64,000 nucleotides of DNA from Bubalus kerabau (GCF_029407905.1 NC_073627.1:49097001-49161000), one strand, 5' to 3'. Shown: positions 10,866 to 21,356, counted from the stretch's first letter. A program made the numbers and translations. Notes: generated from the sequence alone by a model not told the origin.

Positions 10866-11377
10866 TGTTTGTCTCTTTCTCCAGACTACGAACCACCAGA
10901 GGGTGGATGAACTTGTCCCGTCCATCAGTATGCTCCCAGAGCCTAGAAGGAGCTGGGGAAATGATGGCTGTTCAGTAAAGACTTATTGCTCCAGTAGCTG
11001 GGGTCGCAGCCCACCCACATCACCTTAGCCAGGCCCAGAGGCCACCTCCAGATGGGCAGGCCAACTGCTTCCTAAGCCACAGCCTGTGGGAGTTCTCTGT
11101 CCCCAGGGGGCGCCAGCCCATGCACAGGGAAGCCTCAAGGTGCAAGGGAGTAAACCTACCACGTCTGGGGATAACCCCCACCTTCCTCCCTGTTCTATGG
11201 GGTGGATCTGGGGGACACTGGGCACAGTGTCTCAGAGGGTCCTCGTGAGTCTGAGCACTCCCACCCTGCATGAACACACCCCGCCTGGTTCCCCCTCCCT
11301 GGTCTCACTTCCTTACTTCTCAAGGCTTCCCGCCATCACCCCCACAAACACAGCACTTGCACCAGACTCCACTTCAG
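10866..11377. other. GC-rich unique sequence
   Basis: No exon or repeat recognised. It holds the CTCF-like motif at 11101..11117. Confidence 0.45.
11101..11117 (+). promoter_or_regulatory. CTCF-like motif
   Basis: CCCCAGGGGGCGCCAGC fits the core CTCF consensus (CCASYAGRGGGCGC-type) closely. It lies in unique sequence. Occupancy cannot be judged from sequence. Confidence 0.4.
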
Positions 11378-11850
11378 GTACTACAGCTACATTACAAACC
11401 ACCCCCAAATGGCTGGTAACAGCAACGATTTCTTATTTCTCCTGATTCTGTGGATGGGTGGGTGGTTCCTGTGAGGGATGGCTGAACCTCTCAGCTACGT
11501 TCAGCTGGAGGGTCGAAGATGGCATCATCCACGTATCGGGCAGGCGGTACTGGCCCTTGTCCAGGGAGACTCCATACTTCCCCTCGTGACTTCCCATCCT
11601 GCAGTAGCTGGACTGACTTCCACGCATGACCCCGTGGGACAGTACCCCCAGACAGCAAAGGAGAAGGCTGCAAACCTCCCGAGGCCCCGAATCACAAACA
11701 CCCTTTGCCCTGCATCCTGTAGGTCAGGCAATTTAGGCCACCCAGGTTTGGGGAAACAGACTTGTATGGATGGGAGTTGCAGTGAACAGTGTGCAGGCCA
11801 GGACAGGAAGGGTGTGATCATTAAGCAATCTTCCACTTGGGTCTCCTTTT
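11378..11850 (-). mobile_element. MLT1-type LTR (ERVL-MaLR)
   Basis: The order 'attacaaaccacccccaaatggctgg', 'gattctgtggatggg', 'tggttcctgtgaggg', 'cccatcctgcagtagctgg' and later 'agcaaaggagaaggctgc' follows the reverse complement of MLT1 LTRs. Strongly diverged. Confidence 0.6.
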
Positions 11851-12584
11851 TTAGGGGGAGAGTTCCACATTGACAGCAGAAGATGGAAGCCTCGCGAGAA
11901 AGTGCTTTGGAAACCAAACTAAAGCACCCCGCCCCACCCCAGCCGTTGGGGCAGACTTGGGCAGGTAGCTCATGGGACACACAGGCTGGGAGGCAGCCCA
12001 GACCTTCTCAGCATCTCTCGTTCCACCGCCAGACTTGTATTTTTCCGCAAGACTGCATAGTTCACCAAAGATACAATTACCGAAGGCAGAACATAAACAG
12101 TGCGTGCATGTCTGTAGGGGTCTGTAATTCAGATGTGTCTCCAGGGATAATTAAAACCTTCTCTGGAAACACAAAGTCTTGAAATAGGGCCCCCGCAGCG
12201 TGCCCTGTGCCTGCCGAACCCTGGGTGGTGGCCGGGGACTACTGGGGCAGAAAAGGAACAGAGGATGGGAGACGGAGACAGCCGGCAGTTCTCAGAGCAT
12301 TCTCTCCATGAGGCCTCGGCCAGAGAAAATGGACACCCCGCTGCAGCGGCAGAAGGGAGTACAATGGCAGGAAAAACTCATCACCAGGGCCATTTTTCAC
12401 CCCAGCACAGGGGTGCCTCCCTTGCCGGCAGATGGGAGAGGAGAGACGGAGAGAAGACTCATGGGACAGGGGCATAAGAGGGGCTGGACCGGCCTTCTAA
12501 GGAAGGCCAGGGATCGGGAGAAGGAGACTTACTCTATAAAGGAGAGGAAGGGACCCTGGAGACTTGCAGACCTGCTCTGTGGCA
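11851..12584. other. GC-rich unique sequence
   Basis: Open frames on both strands without domain similarity. No promoter or exon evidence. Confidence 0.45.
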
Positions 12585-12745
12585 GGCACTAGCTAGACAC
12601 TCTATACCCATTCTCACTCAATCTGTTCCCATTTTACAGATCTGAAGACTGAGTCTCGGAGACATAAGCTGCTATGCCCAAGAGCACCACGTTGCTACAT
12701 GGCAGAGCAGGGACCAAGGGCTTCTGACTCCAAAGCTGATGGAAG
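12585..12745 (+). repeat. MIR SINE
   Basis: 'cattctcactcaatctg', 'cccattttacagatctgaag', 'gagtctcggag' and 'atgcccaagagcac' form the MIR core in order. Confidence 0.75.
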
Positions 12746-12929
12746 CATCTAAAGGAGGGCAACAGGCCAGGTGAGATGTCTGGACAGCAAAGAGAGGACA
12801 CTCTCCAGAGGGAGCAAACACTTCTGCCTTAAAATACTGGAAGGCCAGTTACAGAAAAGAGACGTGCCTTAGTCTGCATGTCTTCAAAGGCCAGAAAAAA
12901 AGGCCAGGAAGGAATTGTTATCAAAAGAT

Positions 12930-13080
12930 AGATTCTAGTTTGATATAAGAAAGAACTTTTAATAGAAATGTCCCACACTGGAACAAAAGGGCTGAGTGGA
13001 TAGGGAGTGAGCTCCCCATCCCTGGAAGCATGTAAGCACAGCCTGCATGCTCACCATCAGAACTTCTACAGAATGGTTTA
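12930..13080 (+). repeat. L3/CR1-like LINE fragment
   Basis: 'aagaaagaacttttaatag', 'cacactggaacaaaagggctg', 'agtgagctccccatccctgg' and 'aagca' resemble the conserved 3' part of mammalian CR1-type L3 elements. Confidence 0.5.
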
Positions 13081-14250
13081 GCTCTGGTTCCTGTGAGTCT
13101 CCTGAAGCTTGAGGATTCCTGGGAGTGGCTAGGGTGCCCTAGCTCGGGTGTCCCTAGTGTACAGAAACAGGGTTGGGGCAAGGGAGGTTTGGTAAGTCAT
13201 AAACCAACTCTGGGCCCCACTTACTCGCTTCTCTGCCTCCAGACAGCCTCATCTCATTGCTGTTCTCCCAGCAGAGCTAGGGGAGGAGAGGTTGGGGGGA
13301 GGAGAGGAGTCAGGCAGCCCCCAGCCCCACCTGCATGCTGAATGGCAACCATTTAACCCGCTGACCCTTAATCAAAGGTTCAGAGCACAGCGGCCACAGG
13401 ATGGATGCAGGCATTTCTCCAGCTCCAATTACTCCACAGGGGGCTCATGCAGTGGCAAGAAGCAGAAGGAGCGGAAGGCAGAGACAGGAGAGATGGAAGG
13501 GTCCGGGGGGGTGCACAGCCATGGCCTCAGCCTGGTGTGGGGGCAGAGAGGAGGAGGATCTCCTTCTCCTTCCCCGACCGCTGGTGCCTTCCATTCCAGC
13601 CCCAGCTCCCAGAGCTCAGCGACCCAGGAGGACCCCCACCTGGGCTGGGAAAGGCCTGGTGTTGGGCAAGGGAGAGAGGAGATTGAGGACCTGAGGCAGC
13701 CCAGGCCCTGGTGGTACCAGAGAGGTGGGCCACTGAGGCCATGAATGCCTCCGCCACCCAAGCAGGTACTGGGGGCTGGAGGCAGCACACGGGGGCCGTC
13801 TTGAGGTTGTGGGAGGCATCTGTCCATCCTGGAGAGCCCTCGCACACGCCATTCCACCCATGATATCAACCTGTGTTCCCCTGGGAGTGGTCAGCCCTAA
13901 ATGTGGAGGGAGGGCAGTGTGGATAGAACACACATTCAACCCCCACGATCCTCCTGTCTAGAATTTCCAGAACGAGGTGGCCTAGGAGCTCTGCCAGCTC
14001 ACCTTATTCTCCCCCCTCATCTTCTCCCCATTCAGAAAAGCCTGACAGGTGGGCAGGGGTCCTGGGACCCAAACCTACCTGTTGGGAGGTGTGGAAGCTC
14101 CCATTTGAGAAGTGCAATCTGACAGGGGAGACACAGACCTCACCTGGAGGAATTCCCAGTCTGATGGGGGAGGCAGAGTTCTGAGGTCAAGAACCCAGTC
14201 TGAGCGAGGAAGACAAACACACAGATAGGGACTCGCAAAGGCTCATACAA
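13081..14250. other. GC-rich unique sequence
   Basis: High GC gives several 90-150 codon open frames on both strands between 13290 and 13940. They overlap each other and show no recognisable domain. Poly-purine and poly-G stretches are frequent. Confidence 0.45.
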
Positions 14251-14367
14251 TGACGAAAACAAACTTATGGTTACCAGAAGGTAAAGGGAGGCAGAGATAA
14301 ATTGGGACATGGGAATTGACATACATACACAACTATATATAGAATAGATAACTAATAAGAACCTAGA

Positions 14368-14495
14368 CTCGATGGACGTGAGTTTGGGTAAACTCCAGGA
14401 GTTGGTGATGGACAGGGAGGCCTGGCCTGCTGCGATTCATGGGGTCGCAGAGAGTCGGGCACGACTGAGCGACTGAACTGAACTGAACCGAACTG
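14368..14495 (+). mobile_element. BovB 3' end fragment with TSD
   Basis: The last ~128 bases of BovB ('atggacgtgagtttggg' through 'cgactgagcgactgaactg'). An exact 11-base repeat, AAGAACCTAGA, flanks it at 14357..14367 and 14496..14506, marking insertion into the L1. Confidence 0.9.
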
Positions 14496-14506
14496 AAGAA
14501 CCTAGA

Positions 14507-14690
14507 ATCTGCTTGCAATGTGGGAAGCCAGGTTCGATCCCTGGGTTGGGAAGATCTGGAAAAGGAAGTGGCTACCCACTCCAGTATTCTTGCCTGGAGA
14601 ATTCCACGGACAGACAAGCCCAGCTGGCTACAGTCCACGGGGTCACAAAGAGACGGACAGGACTGAGGGACTAACACTTCCACTTTTGCA
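14507..14690 (+). mobile_element. Bov-tA SINE, 5'-truncated
   Basis: Begins inside the tRNA-like part ('atctgcttgcaatg'), carries 'ggttcgatccctgggttgg', and runs to 'gactgagggactaacacttcc'. Directly abuts the second TSD copy of the BovB fragment. Confidence 0.9.
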
Positions 14691-15059
14691 CTGCATGGCA
14701 CAAGGAACTCAACTGAATATTCTATAATGGCCTATATAGGGAAAGAATCTGAAAAAAAGAGTAGACGTTTGTATGTATATAACTGAGTCACTGTGCTGTA
14801 CAACAGAAACTAACACAAAATTGTGAATCAACTGGAGTCCAGTAAAAAAAAATTGTTTTAGAAAGGCTCACAGGGCAAGAGGGTCCCCCGCCGTCTGCAG
14901 ACGCCAGTGCTGGGAGGGCAGCGTATACGCGCAAGGAGGGACGGGGGTCAATCCTGGGGGCCCCCAGAGGAGGACGTAAACTGGGAAATGGCTGCTCTTT
15001 CTCCAGACGCCGCCTCAGAAGGCGGTTCCCAGGGCGCAGGAGCGCCGGTTTGTACAGCT

Positions 15060-15140
15060 GCGGGAGCCAAGGAAGAGCAGCTTATTAATTTAATCCTTAA
15101 GCAAATTTACAGAATTGTCAGTGGATTTGCAGGAAGCCGA
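15060..15140. promoter_or_regulatory. AT-rich block inside CpG-rich region, possible conserved element
   Basis: TTATTAATTTAATCC and neighbouring bases stand out in GC-rich flanks and match no repeat I know. Possible transcription-factor cluster, inferred from composition only. Confidence 0.2.
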
Positions 15141-15439
15141 AGGAAGTGGTTTCCGGGGGGGCGGGGAGCGGGCAGGGCGGGAGGAGGCCGCCGCCTCTGC
15201 CTTGCACACAGCACCTCCGGGCAGGGCCCCTGACTCCCTGCATCCCTCCCTCCCAACCTCTTCTCGGGAAGCAGAACCTGCAGACCCGTCAGGGAGGACG
15301 TCGGCCATGTTGGCCAGGAAGAGGAATCATTCTGAGACACTTAAGTGCTTCCTCACGCCGGACATCGAACCTGCACGGTCTCATTTCGTCCTTTATCTTT
15401 CCTACAGTTCTTTCAGCTTTACTGAGGTATGATTGGCAA

Positions 15440-15565
15440 CTAAAACTGAAATTAGGCGGGGGCTGTTTACAATGGGGAAACTGAGTCCTTGAGACAACTA
15501 TGGCCTAAGGTCACACAGTCTGCGAGGGGCAGAGGCAAGATGGCATTGGAGCCAGGCTGTCTGGC
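15440..15565 (+). repeat. MIR SINE fragment
   Basis: 'tttacaatggggaaactgag', 'ctaaggtcacacagtctg' and 'ggagccaggctgtctgg' match the MIR 3' half in order. Confidence 0.75.
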
Positions 15566-15610
15566 CCCGGAAGTCGGCCTGCTCCGCCGCGTCGCGGCTC
15601 TGCATCCTCC

Positions 15611-15987
15611 TGGGTCTCTCGCCTCTTTCTCGCCTGACCTTTTGGCTTCTGTGAAAAGGAGGAGACACCATCCCCGATTCCTGCTTCCCACCTCCACGGG
15701 GACTGTGGGCCTCTCATGCTGTCCCCAAGGGCAGTGCCAAGTGTCGACCTGGCTAACCCCCAGCCTCGAAGTACCTCTGCCCCACAGCACCAGGGTAACC
15801 GTCTCTCTCTCTCAATCCTCCCATCCTCCTGCACCCCCTGCCTCGGTCCCCCGTCTCCCCCTCCCTCCTCTACTCCTTCCTCCATCCTCCATCCCAAGTG
15901 ATGGGACAGATGACAGTCAGTGCGTCCCTTCAAGAGGGAAGCCTCCTGAGAACGTGGGCACATGTTCTGAGCCTTTCCTTGGTGCGT
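15611..15987. other. Pyrimidine-rich unique sequence
   Basis: C/T-rich on the plus strand, especially 15780..15895. A 232-codon open frame crosses this region but starts in a MIR and ends in a Bov-tA, so it is not a gene. Confidence 0.55.
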
Positions 15988-16203
15988 GCATGCTATGTCG
16001 TTTCAGCCGTGTCCGACTCTTTCTGACCCTATGGACTGCAGCCCACCAGGCTCCTCTGTCCATGGGATTCTCCAGCCAAGAATACTGGAGTGGGTTGCCA
16101 CGCCCTCCTCCAGGGGATCTTCCTGACCCAGGGATCAAACCCATGTCTCATGTCTCCTGCATTGGCAGGTGGGTTCTTTACCACTAGTACCACCTGAGAA
16201 GCT
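15988..16203 (-). mobile_element. Bov-tA SINE
   Basis: Reverse-oriented: 'cagccgtgtccgactctttc', 'gactgcagcccaccagg' and 'ttctttaccactagtacc'. Full-length or nearly so. Has the longer spacer 'tctcatgtctcctgc' seen in one Bov-tA subtype. Confidence 0.93.
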
Positions 16204-16494
16204 CTTGCTCAGTCCCCAAGGAAGCCAGAACCCCTCGGTAGAACCCCTACAATGACTTCCCTGTTTGCATAATAAGGTCTGCACCCATTAGCCTTCTGAT
16301 TTGAAGAGGCTTCTGGGAGCCAGCCGACCCAGCGCCGGCTGAGTCTCAGTCCCCAGGGAAGACAAGGCCGGTTAACCTGCGTGGAGAGTTCACTGATTAA
16401 GCACCGATGAGAAATGAGAGAACTGCCTGACCAGCCTGCAACCCCACCCAGGCCACTGAGCCTGGTCCCTGGTCCAGCTCCAGCACCTCCATCC
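16204..16494. other. Unique non-coding sequence
   Basis: No repeat or exon recognised. Confidence 0.45.
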
Positions 16495-16665
16495 AACAGA
16501 TCCCTCATTAGCATCTTAATGTAACAAGCATATGCAATGAGGCATCAGAGAAAATCCCCAGCATTTAAATTCATTAACAGTCTCTGGAAGTCTTCAGTGT
16601 GGAGGTGGAATTATCGCTAAACTGCTTTTAACTTACCACCTGTGCACTAAATGGCTGAGGAGCCT
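16495..16665. promoter_or_regulatory. AT-rich unique block, possible conserved element
   Basis: Includes 'tcattagcatcttaatg', 'catatgcaatgag', 'aaattcattaacag' and 'tcgctaaactg', giving several ATTA and ATGCAAT-like cores in about 150 bases without repeat similarity. Confidence 0.25.
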
Positions 16666-16999
16666 GGCTCTAGTGTTTGGGGGCAAGGGATGGGGGGTGG
16701 TGGTGCTGGAGGGGTGTGGCCATCAAGCCGGAGGATGCCGAGGCTCCTGGCTAGAGAGCTGTGTTTTCTAGATTCAGTTCCACCTCCTAATGATGAGTGA
16801 AAAATTCAATCAACCAGCTGGCTGGTCCACTTAAGAACAAACAGCCGCCTCAACTGATATTGATGTGGCTGCCCGTCTCAGGTTAAGTTTTGTGACCCTG
16901 CTTTCTCTCTGCTTGGCGTCTGATGGATGATGGAGGAAATGTCTCTCCTCTCCCAGGCGTGGCCTCCCTCTGCCTGGCCCGACCCTGCTCATGCATCAG
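16666..16999. other. Unique non-coding sequence
   Basis: No recognisable repeat, exon or RNA. Contains a G-rich run around 16690..16715. Confidence 0.45.
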
Positions 17000-17330
17000 C
17001 CACCCCCTCCAGGAAGCTTTTCGTGACACCCGCCCAGCCCCGTCACCTCCATCACCCTGCGCATCCACCATCCCAGCATGTAGCCCACAGTGAGGCCATG
17101 ACCTCGCTAAGATCTGTCTCCCCCGTGTGCCCAAGGACCCCAGACAGCCACATTCAGCCTCTGTGTATCCCAAAGCCCAGCTGGCATCTGGCACAAAAGA
17201 TACGCTCCACAAAGATTCACTGAATTAATTAATTGATTAAGTGTTCCTCCTTGCCTGCATTGTCGATCACCATGCCTGACTCATTGCGGTTTCTCAATAA
17301 ATATTTGTCGAATAAATGTTGAATGACAGA
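17000..17330 (+). repeat. L2 LINE 3' end
   Basis: 'ctccaggaagcttttcgtgac' is followed by a diverged middle and 'ggtttctcaataaatatttgtcgaataaatg', the L2 terminus pattern. Confidence 0.6.
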
Positions 17331-17467
17331 TAAGCCATAGCTGCAGGGATGGGGTGGGGTAAGGAGGTTAGGATTCAGAAATTCAATGCTTTCTTCAACA
17401 AATATTAATTGAGTAACTAATCAGAATGATGGTTAATATTTATACTAGGCTTCCTAGCTGCAAAGTG

Positions 17468-17690
17468 AAAGTGAGTGAAAGTGAAAATGAAGTCGCTCAG
17501 TCATGTCCAACTCTTTGCAACCCCATGGACTGTAGCCTGCCAGGCTCCTCCGTCAATGGGCTTTTCCAGACAAGAGTACTGGAGTGGGTTGCCATTTCCT
17601 TCTCCAAGAGATCTTCCCAACCCAGGGATTGAACCCTGCTCTTCCATATTGTAGGCAGACGCTTTACCATCTGAGCCACCAGGGAAGTCC
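17468..17690 (-). mobile_element. Bov-tA SINE
   Basis: Reverse-oriented, full-length: 'agtcgctcagtcatgtcc', 'atggactgtagcctgccagg' and 'gagccaccagggaagtcc'. Confidence 0.95.
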
Positions 17691-17814
17691 ATTGGCAGGT
17701 CGATATAAATCCCTGACAGGGTTTCTGCCATAAGCCGTGTGAGGTCACTGCAGAACTGCAGAGCAGGGCTCCTCACTTGCTTCACTCAGGGAGTGTCATT
17801 CATTCACACCAGCA

Positions 17815-17906
17815 CACTGTAGAGTTAGTAAAGTACAGCAGAAAACACGTTTGCTAGGACAACAAAGAACTAGAGGTCCAAGCATCCTTACCTTGTCCTA
17901 AAGAAA
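17815..17906 (-). mobile_element. Class I ERV, leader fragment (probable)
   Basis: Lies immediately downstream, on the minus strand, of a retroviral primer binding site. Too short and diverged to assign coding content. Confidence 0.4.
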
Positions 17907-17922
17907 CCCGGATGAGCCCCCA
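17907..17922 (-). other. Retroviral primer binding site, tRNA-Pro type
   Basis: On the minus strand it reads TGGGGGCTCATCCGGG, one base from the canonical gammaretroviral tRNA-Pro site (TGGGGGCTCGTCCGGG). It sits three bases inside the LTR end, as expected. Confidence 0.8.
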
Positions 17923-17925
17923 AGA

Positions 17926-18107
17926 TGAAAGGTTGCTGCTGAACCACAAAAGATGCCGGGATTCTTGGCCTCCGAAGGAGAAGAATTCAATCCTGGGACA
18001 GTGACGAGGCTTGATCACTCAGAGCATTTGTGTAATAAAGTTTTATTGAAGTATAAAAGAGAAAATTTCTGACACAGACATCAGAAGGGGGCAGAAAAAG
18101 TGCCCCT
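17926..18107 (-). mobile_element. Class I ERV LTR, R-U5 part
   Basis: On the minus strand it ends in CA next to the primer binding site and carries an AATAAA polyadenylation signal (plus 18042..18047). U3 is missing: a MIR follows directly at about 18110. Similar LTRs ('ataaagttttattaaagtataaag') are common in cattle-type genomes. Confidence 0.75.
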
Positions 18108-18109
18108 CC

Positions 18110-18295
18110 TAGCTGCAAAGCACAAGCTAACTCATTTAATAGTCATAACAACCTTAAATGCAGAGGATTCTAATACTGTCCTCATTTTAGAGATGGAAAA
18201 ACTGAGGCACAGAGCAACTGAGCATCTTGCCGAAGGTCGTATGGCCAAGGAGTAATGGAGTGGGTATCTGAATCTAGGTGTCTAGTTCAAGGTAA
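18110..18295 (+). repeat. MIR SINE, near full length
   Basis: 'ctaactcatttaatagtcataacaacc', 'attttagagatggaaaaactgaggcacagag', and then a diverged 'aggtcgtatggccaaggagtaa' follow the MIR consensus. Confidence 0.85.
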
Positions 18296-18764
18296 GCTGT
18301 CAAGAGAAATGTAAAGGGAGTTGTGTGTATAGTTTTATATTTTCTAAATATCCTACTTTAAGAGTAAAAATAAATAGGTGAGATTAATTTTAATAAGATA
18401 TTTTACTTAACCCAATATATCCAAAAAACTATCATACCAACATATAACCAATATAAAAAAGTATTAATGAGATGTTGTTTCAGTCTTGTTTTCAAGCTTC
18501 TGAGACCCAGTGTTTGTTTCAGACTCACAGCACTTCTCAGTGTGGACGCCCAACACTGCACACGGTCAGTGGCCACCTGCAGATGTGTATCAGATGGGGC
18601 TCAGCTGAAGTTTGGATTCCTGTGCCCTGTGCTCTGCTGTCTCTGACTACCTCGTGTCTCACAGACGCTGAGGACACAAAGATGAATCAGGCAACGTCTC
18701 TTCCAGGAACCCACAGCTTGGGAAAGACACACAGGACGTGGGGCAGGGGGTGTGGGTAGGATGA
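18296..18764. other. Unique sequence, AT-rich then GC-neutral
   Basis: 18300..18470 is AT-rich without a recognised repeat. 18480..18760 has no exon evidence. Confidence 0.4.
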
Positions 18765-19238
18765 ACCGGGAAATTAGGATTGATATATATGCACTATTGA
18801 TACTGTGTATAAAACAGATAACTAATGGGAACCTACTGTATAGCACAGGGAACCCTACTCAGTGCTCTGTGGTGACCTAGATGGAAAGGAAATCCAAAAA
18901 AGAGGAGATACATGTATATGTATGGAGCTTCCCAGGTGGCAGTAGTGGTAAAGAATCTGCCTGCCAATGTGGGAGACACAAGAAACACAGATTCAATCCC
19001 TGGGTTGGGAAGATCCCGTGGAATAGTTAATGGCAACCCACCCCAGTATTCTTACCTGGAAAATTCCATGGACAGAGCTGCCTGGCAGGCTACAGTCCAT
19101 GGGGTCACAAAGAGTCAAATACGACTGAGCACACACACACATATATATGTATACATATAGCTGATTCACTTTACTGCACAATAGAAATTAACACAACATT
19201 GTAAAGCAACTATACTCCAATAAAAATTAATTTTAAAA
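18765..19238 (+). mobile_element. L1 3' end, split by a Bov-tA
   Basis: 'gaaattaggattgatatata', 'ctactgtatagcacagggaac' then, after the SINE, 'gctgattcactttactg' and 'gcaactatactccaataaaaatt' form the L1 3' UTR and A-rich end. Confidence 0.88.
18925..19130 (+). mobile_element. Bov-tA SINE inserted in L1
   Basis: 'agcttcccaggtggcagtag' through 'caaatacgactgagcacac'. A probable 9-base TSD, TATATGTAT, lies at 18915..18923 and 19144..19152, although the site is AT-rich. Confidence 0.92.
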
Positions 19239-19364
19239 AAAGACACGTGGGAAGTGATGACACTGTGGTGAGTGTTGGTAACAAGACATGAAAAGGTCAT
19301 GATAAGAGCATGACATTGTTGACTTTCACAGAAGGAGCACCTGATCAAGTCTTGAGAGTGTGGG

Positions 19365-19830
19365 CTTCAGGAAGTCAAGAAAAGCTTCTAGAAATCAGAG
19401 ACCTGAAGTTTGAATAGAGGCCAGCGAAGGAAAGAGTCGGGGAGCAGTATGTGCAAAGGTCCAGGGGTGGGAAAGTGAACAGCAAATCCCTGAGACGGCA
19501 GACAGTTCATTCAGAACAGTGTGGTCAGGAGTCTGCAGTGGATGAAGATGCTGAAAGCCTAGGCTGGAGAGGTAGGCAGGGGCCAGAACATACTGAGTTG
19601 TACGTAAGTCTCAGTGAATGGGTTTGGACGTGATCCCGGGAAATACAGGGAGACACTGAAGGATTCTAAACGAGGAAGTGATGGAATCAGAAGTACCTTC
19701 CAGAATGAGGCCAGAGGAGTTAGTGCCACAGACAGGAGGCCGTGGCTGAGGTCTGGGGGATGGAGCAGAGGCCATGGCCCAGTTGGAGAAAAGATGAGGA
19801 AGTGAAGTCAACGGGACTTGGTGACTGTGT
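19365..19830 (+). repeat. Ancient mammalian interspersed repeat, long fragment
   Basis: Ordered words such as 'agtatgtgcaaaggtccagggg', 'gatcccgggaaatacagggagacactgaaggattc' and 'aggaagtgatggaatcag' match the same old family as 290..520 and 47151..48110. Family name not assigned. Confidence 0.5.
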
Positions 19831-20224
19831 GAAGGAGGCTGAGAGGAAAATTCGACCCCTGGGTTCCTGATAGGGCTACTGGGTGAGTGATGGGGCCATT
19901 CATTGAGAAGAAGGAAGACAGAGCAAGCTTGGAGAAAGGATGTAGAGTTTGGATTTTGTCATCTTGAATTTTGGGTAAAGGATGGACAGGCTTTAGAGTA
20001 GCTTAGGAGAGAAGGCAGGGCTGGAGGTACTGATGGGGAACTTCAGTGGATGGGTGGTCATCATGGACTGTGGAAGACTCTCTGGACCCTGCACTTTTGG
20101 AAGACAAGGCACACATAAATTGTGGCCACAAGTTCTCCTGTAGTTACATGCAGTTAGGTAAAAGGAAGAAAACATCCTAAGGATTTAGGGCCAAAGAGAC
20201 TCCATTAATAAGGGAATAAGTCAT
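19831..20224. other. Unique sequence, possibly more of the ancient repeat
   Basis: Phrases such as 'tggagtttggattttgtcatcttgaattttgggtaaagg' may extend the preceding repeat. No exon recognised. Confidence 0.3.
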
Positions 20225-20370
20225 CTTTGTTATCTCATCCCATCTGTTAACAGCTTTAGGGAGTAGACAACAGAGGCCCAGAAAGGCTAAGTGACTTGTC
20301 CTAAGCCACACAGCCATGTAGGGGTCAAGCCAAACCCTGAATCCAAGTCTCCTGACACTAACTCAGGCGT
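20225..20370 (+). repeat. MIR SINE
   Basis: 'cagaggcccagaaaggctaagtgacttgtcctaagccacacagc' then 'gaatccaagtctcctgac' is typical MIR. Confidence 0.85.
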
Positions 20371-20379
20371 CCTTTCATC

Positions 20380-20480
20380 CATCCATGCATCTATCCTGCA
20401 GCTACTTATTGAGCACCTACTATGTGCAATACACTAGTCACTGAAGATGGACATTTGAGCTCTGACATGCCCTGTACAGG
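20380..20480 (+). repeat. Ancient repeat, 5' segment
   Basis: 'cttattgagcacctactatgtgcaatacactag' followed by 'gaagatgg'. This motif starts MIR-like and other old elements; here it lacks the rest of the MIR. Confidence 0.4.
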
Positions 20481-21356
20481 ATTTAAAGATGAGAGAGGGC
20501 TGGAAAGAAAGGAGGGGACAATGGTATAGACAAGACCTCGTGGTGGGAGCTAGTCACAAGACAGTGGGGGAGGGACTCCCACATGCAGCAGATCCAGGCT
20601 GGGGAGGGGGAGATGTGGAAGGGTTTGCACTTTCGCACAGCCCTGGCCTCATGGACCCAGACGCCTCATCTTTCCATACCGCCAGTGACTCCATCCGGCT
20701 CTAATGCCAGCAGAAGGACATGGATGGCACAAAGAAGTCCTGTTAAAACAAGCAGGCCCTCCCATATTCAGTTCTTCATGGGACCAACCTCTATGGTTCA
20801 CACTGGGGACACAAGGTCCAGTCTGGCTTGGAAGCCGTAGCTCACAGCACGGCCTTGCCTCTGCGCCCTCCTCGGCACAATGGAGATGGTGGACCATATC
20901 CACCCTTCCCTTCCCAGTGGAGCCCTGCAGTCACCTCACCATTTATCAACCACTCAGACACCTGAACCCAGCTTGGGGAAGCCATCCTTCCAGGAACAGA
21001 GATCAGCTGGAGCTTGGAAAGCTATATGACTCCTAAAGACCTCATCAGCCCAGACCTACTTAGAGCTCATGGGATACACAAGGAGCAGAAGAGGAGGCTG
21101 GGAGGCTGTCAGATCAAGCCTTGAAACTCCTGGTTTTCTTCACCCTCTGGCTTTGTCCTCACAGTACCCAGTTACACATGAGAACGCTCAGGAGCACAGC
21201 CAGCTACACCCAAGGGCAAAGCACATCACTCTAGTTTGCCCCATTTTCAGGGGACCACGTGGCCTTCCAGGTTTAGGAAAGAAAACGCAGGATGCCCAGC
21301 TAAATTGGAATTTCAACCACAGATAATTTTTTACAAGTATGTGCCCTTCGATATGG
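20481..21356. other. Unique non-coding sequence
   Basis: No exon recognised. Includes the duplicated 90-base block at 21163..21250. Confidence 0.45.
21163..21250 (+). repeat. Local duplicate block, copy A
   Basis: Aligns with 22248..22338 at roughly four bases in five, sharing 'acccagttaca', 'ctcaggagcac', 'cacccaagg' and 'ctagtttgcccc'. Part may be a shared MIR ancestor, but several of the shared words are not MIR consensus. Confidence 0.5.

Larger units (their letters stand above)
14251..14857 (+). mobile_element. L1 3' end, split by two younger insertions
   Basis: L1 3' UTR: 14251..14367 ('aaacaaacttatggttaccag', 'agaatagataactaataag') resumes at about 14691 ('gcatggcacaaggaactcaac', 'gctgtacaacagaaactaac') and ends in an A-rich tail near 14850. 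The break falls within the L1 phrase 'aagaacctactg'. Confidence 0.85.
14885..15610. promoter_or_regulatory. CpG-rich stretch (possible small CpG island)
   Basis: CpG is markedly denser than in neighbouring DNA: roughly 28 CpGs in 14885..15310 by eye, and a second cluster near 15565..15600. No TATA box, convincing first exon or splice donor is visible. A promoter or silencer role is conjecture. Confidence 0.35.

Noticed and set aside
15489..16187. 232-codon open frame on the plus strand, second longest in the window
   Set aside because: Its first codons lie in a MIR and its last 70 in an antisense Bov-tA. The middle is a low-complexity Ser/Pro-rich translation of C/T-rich DNA. No domain.
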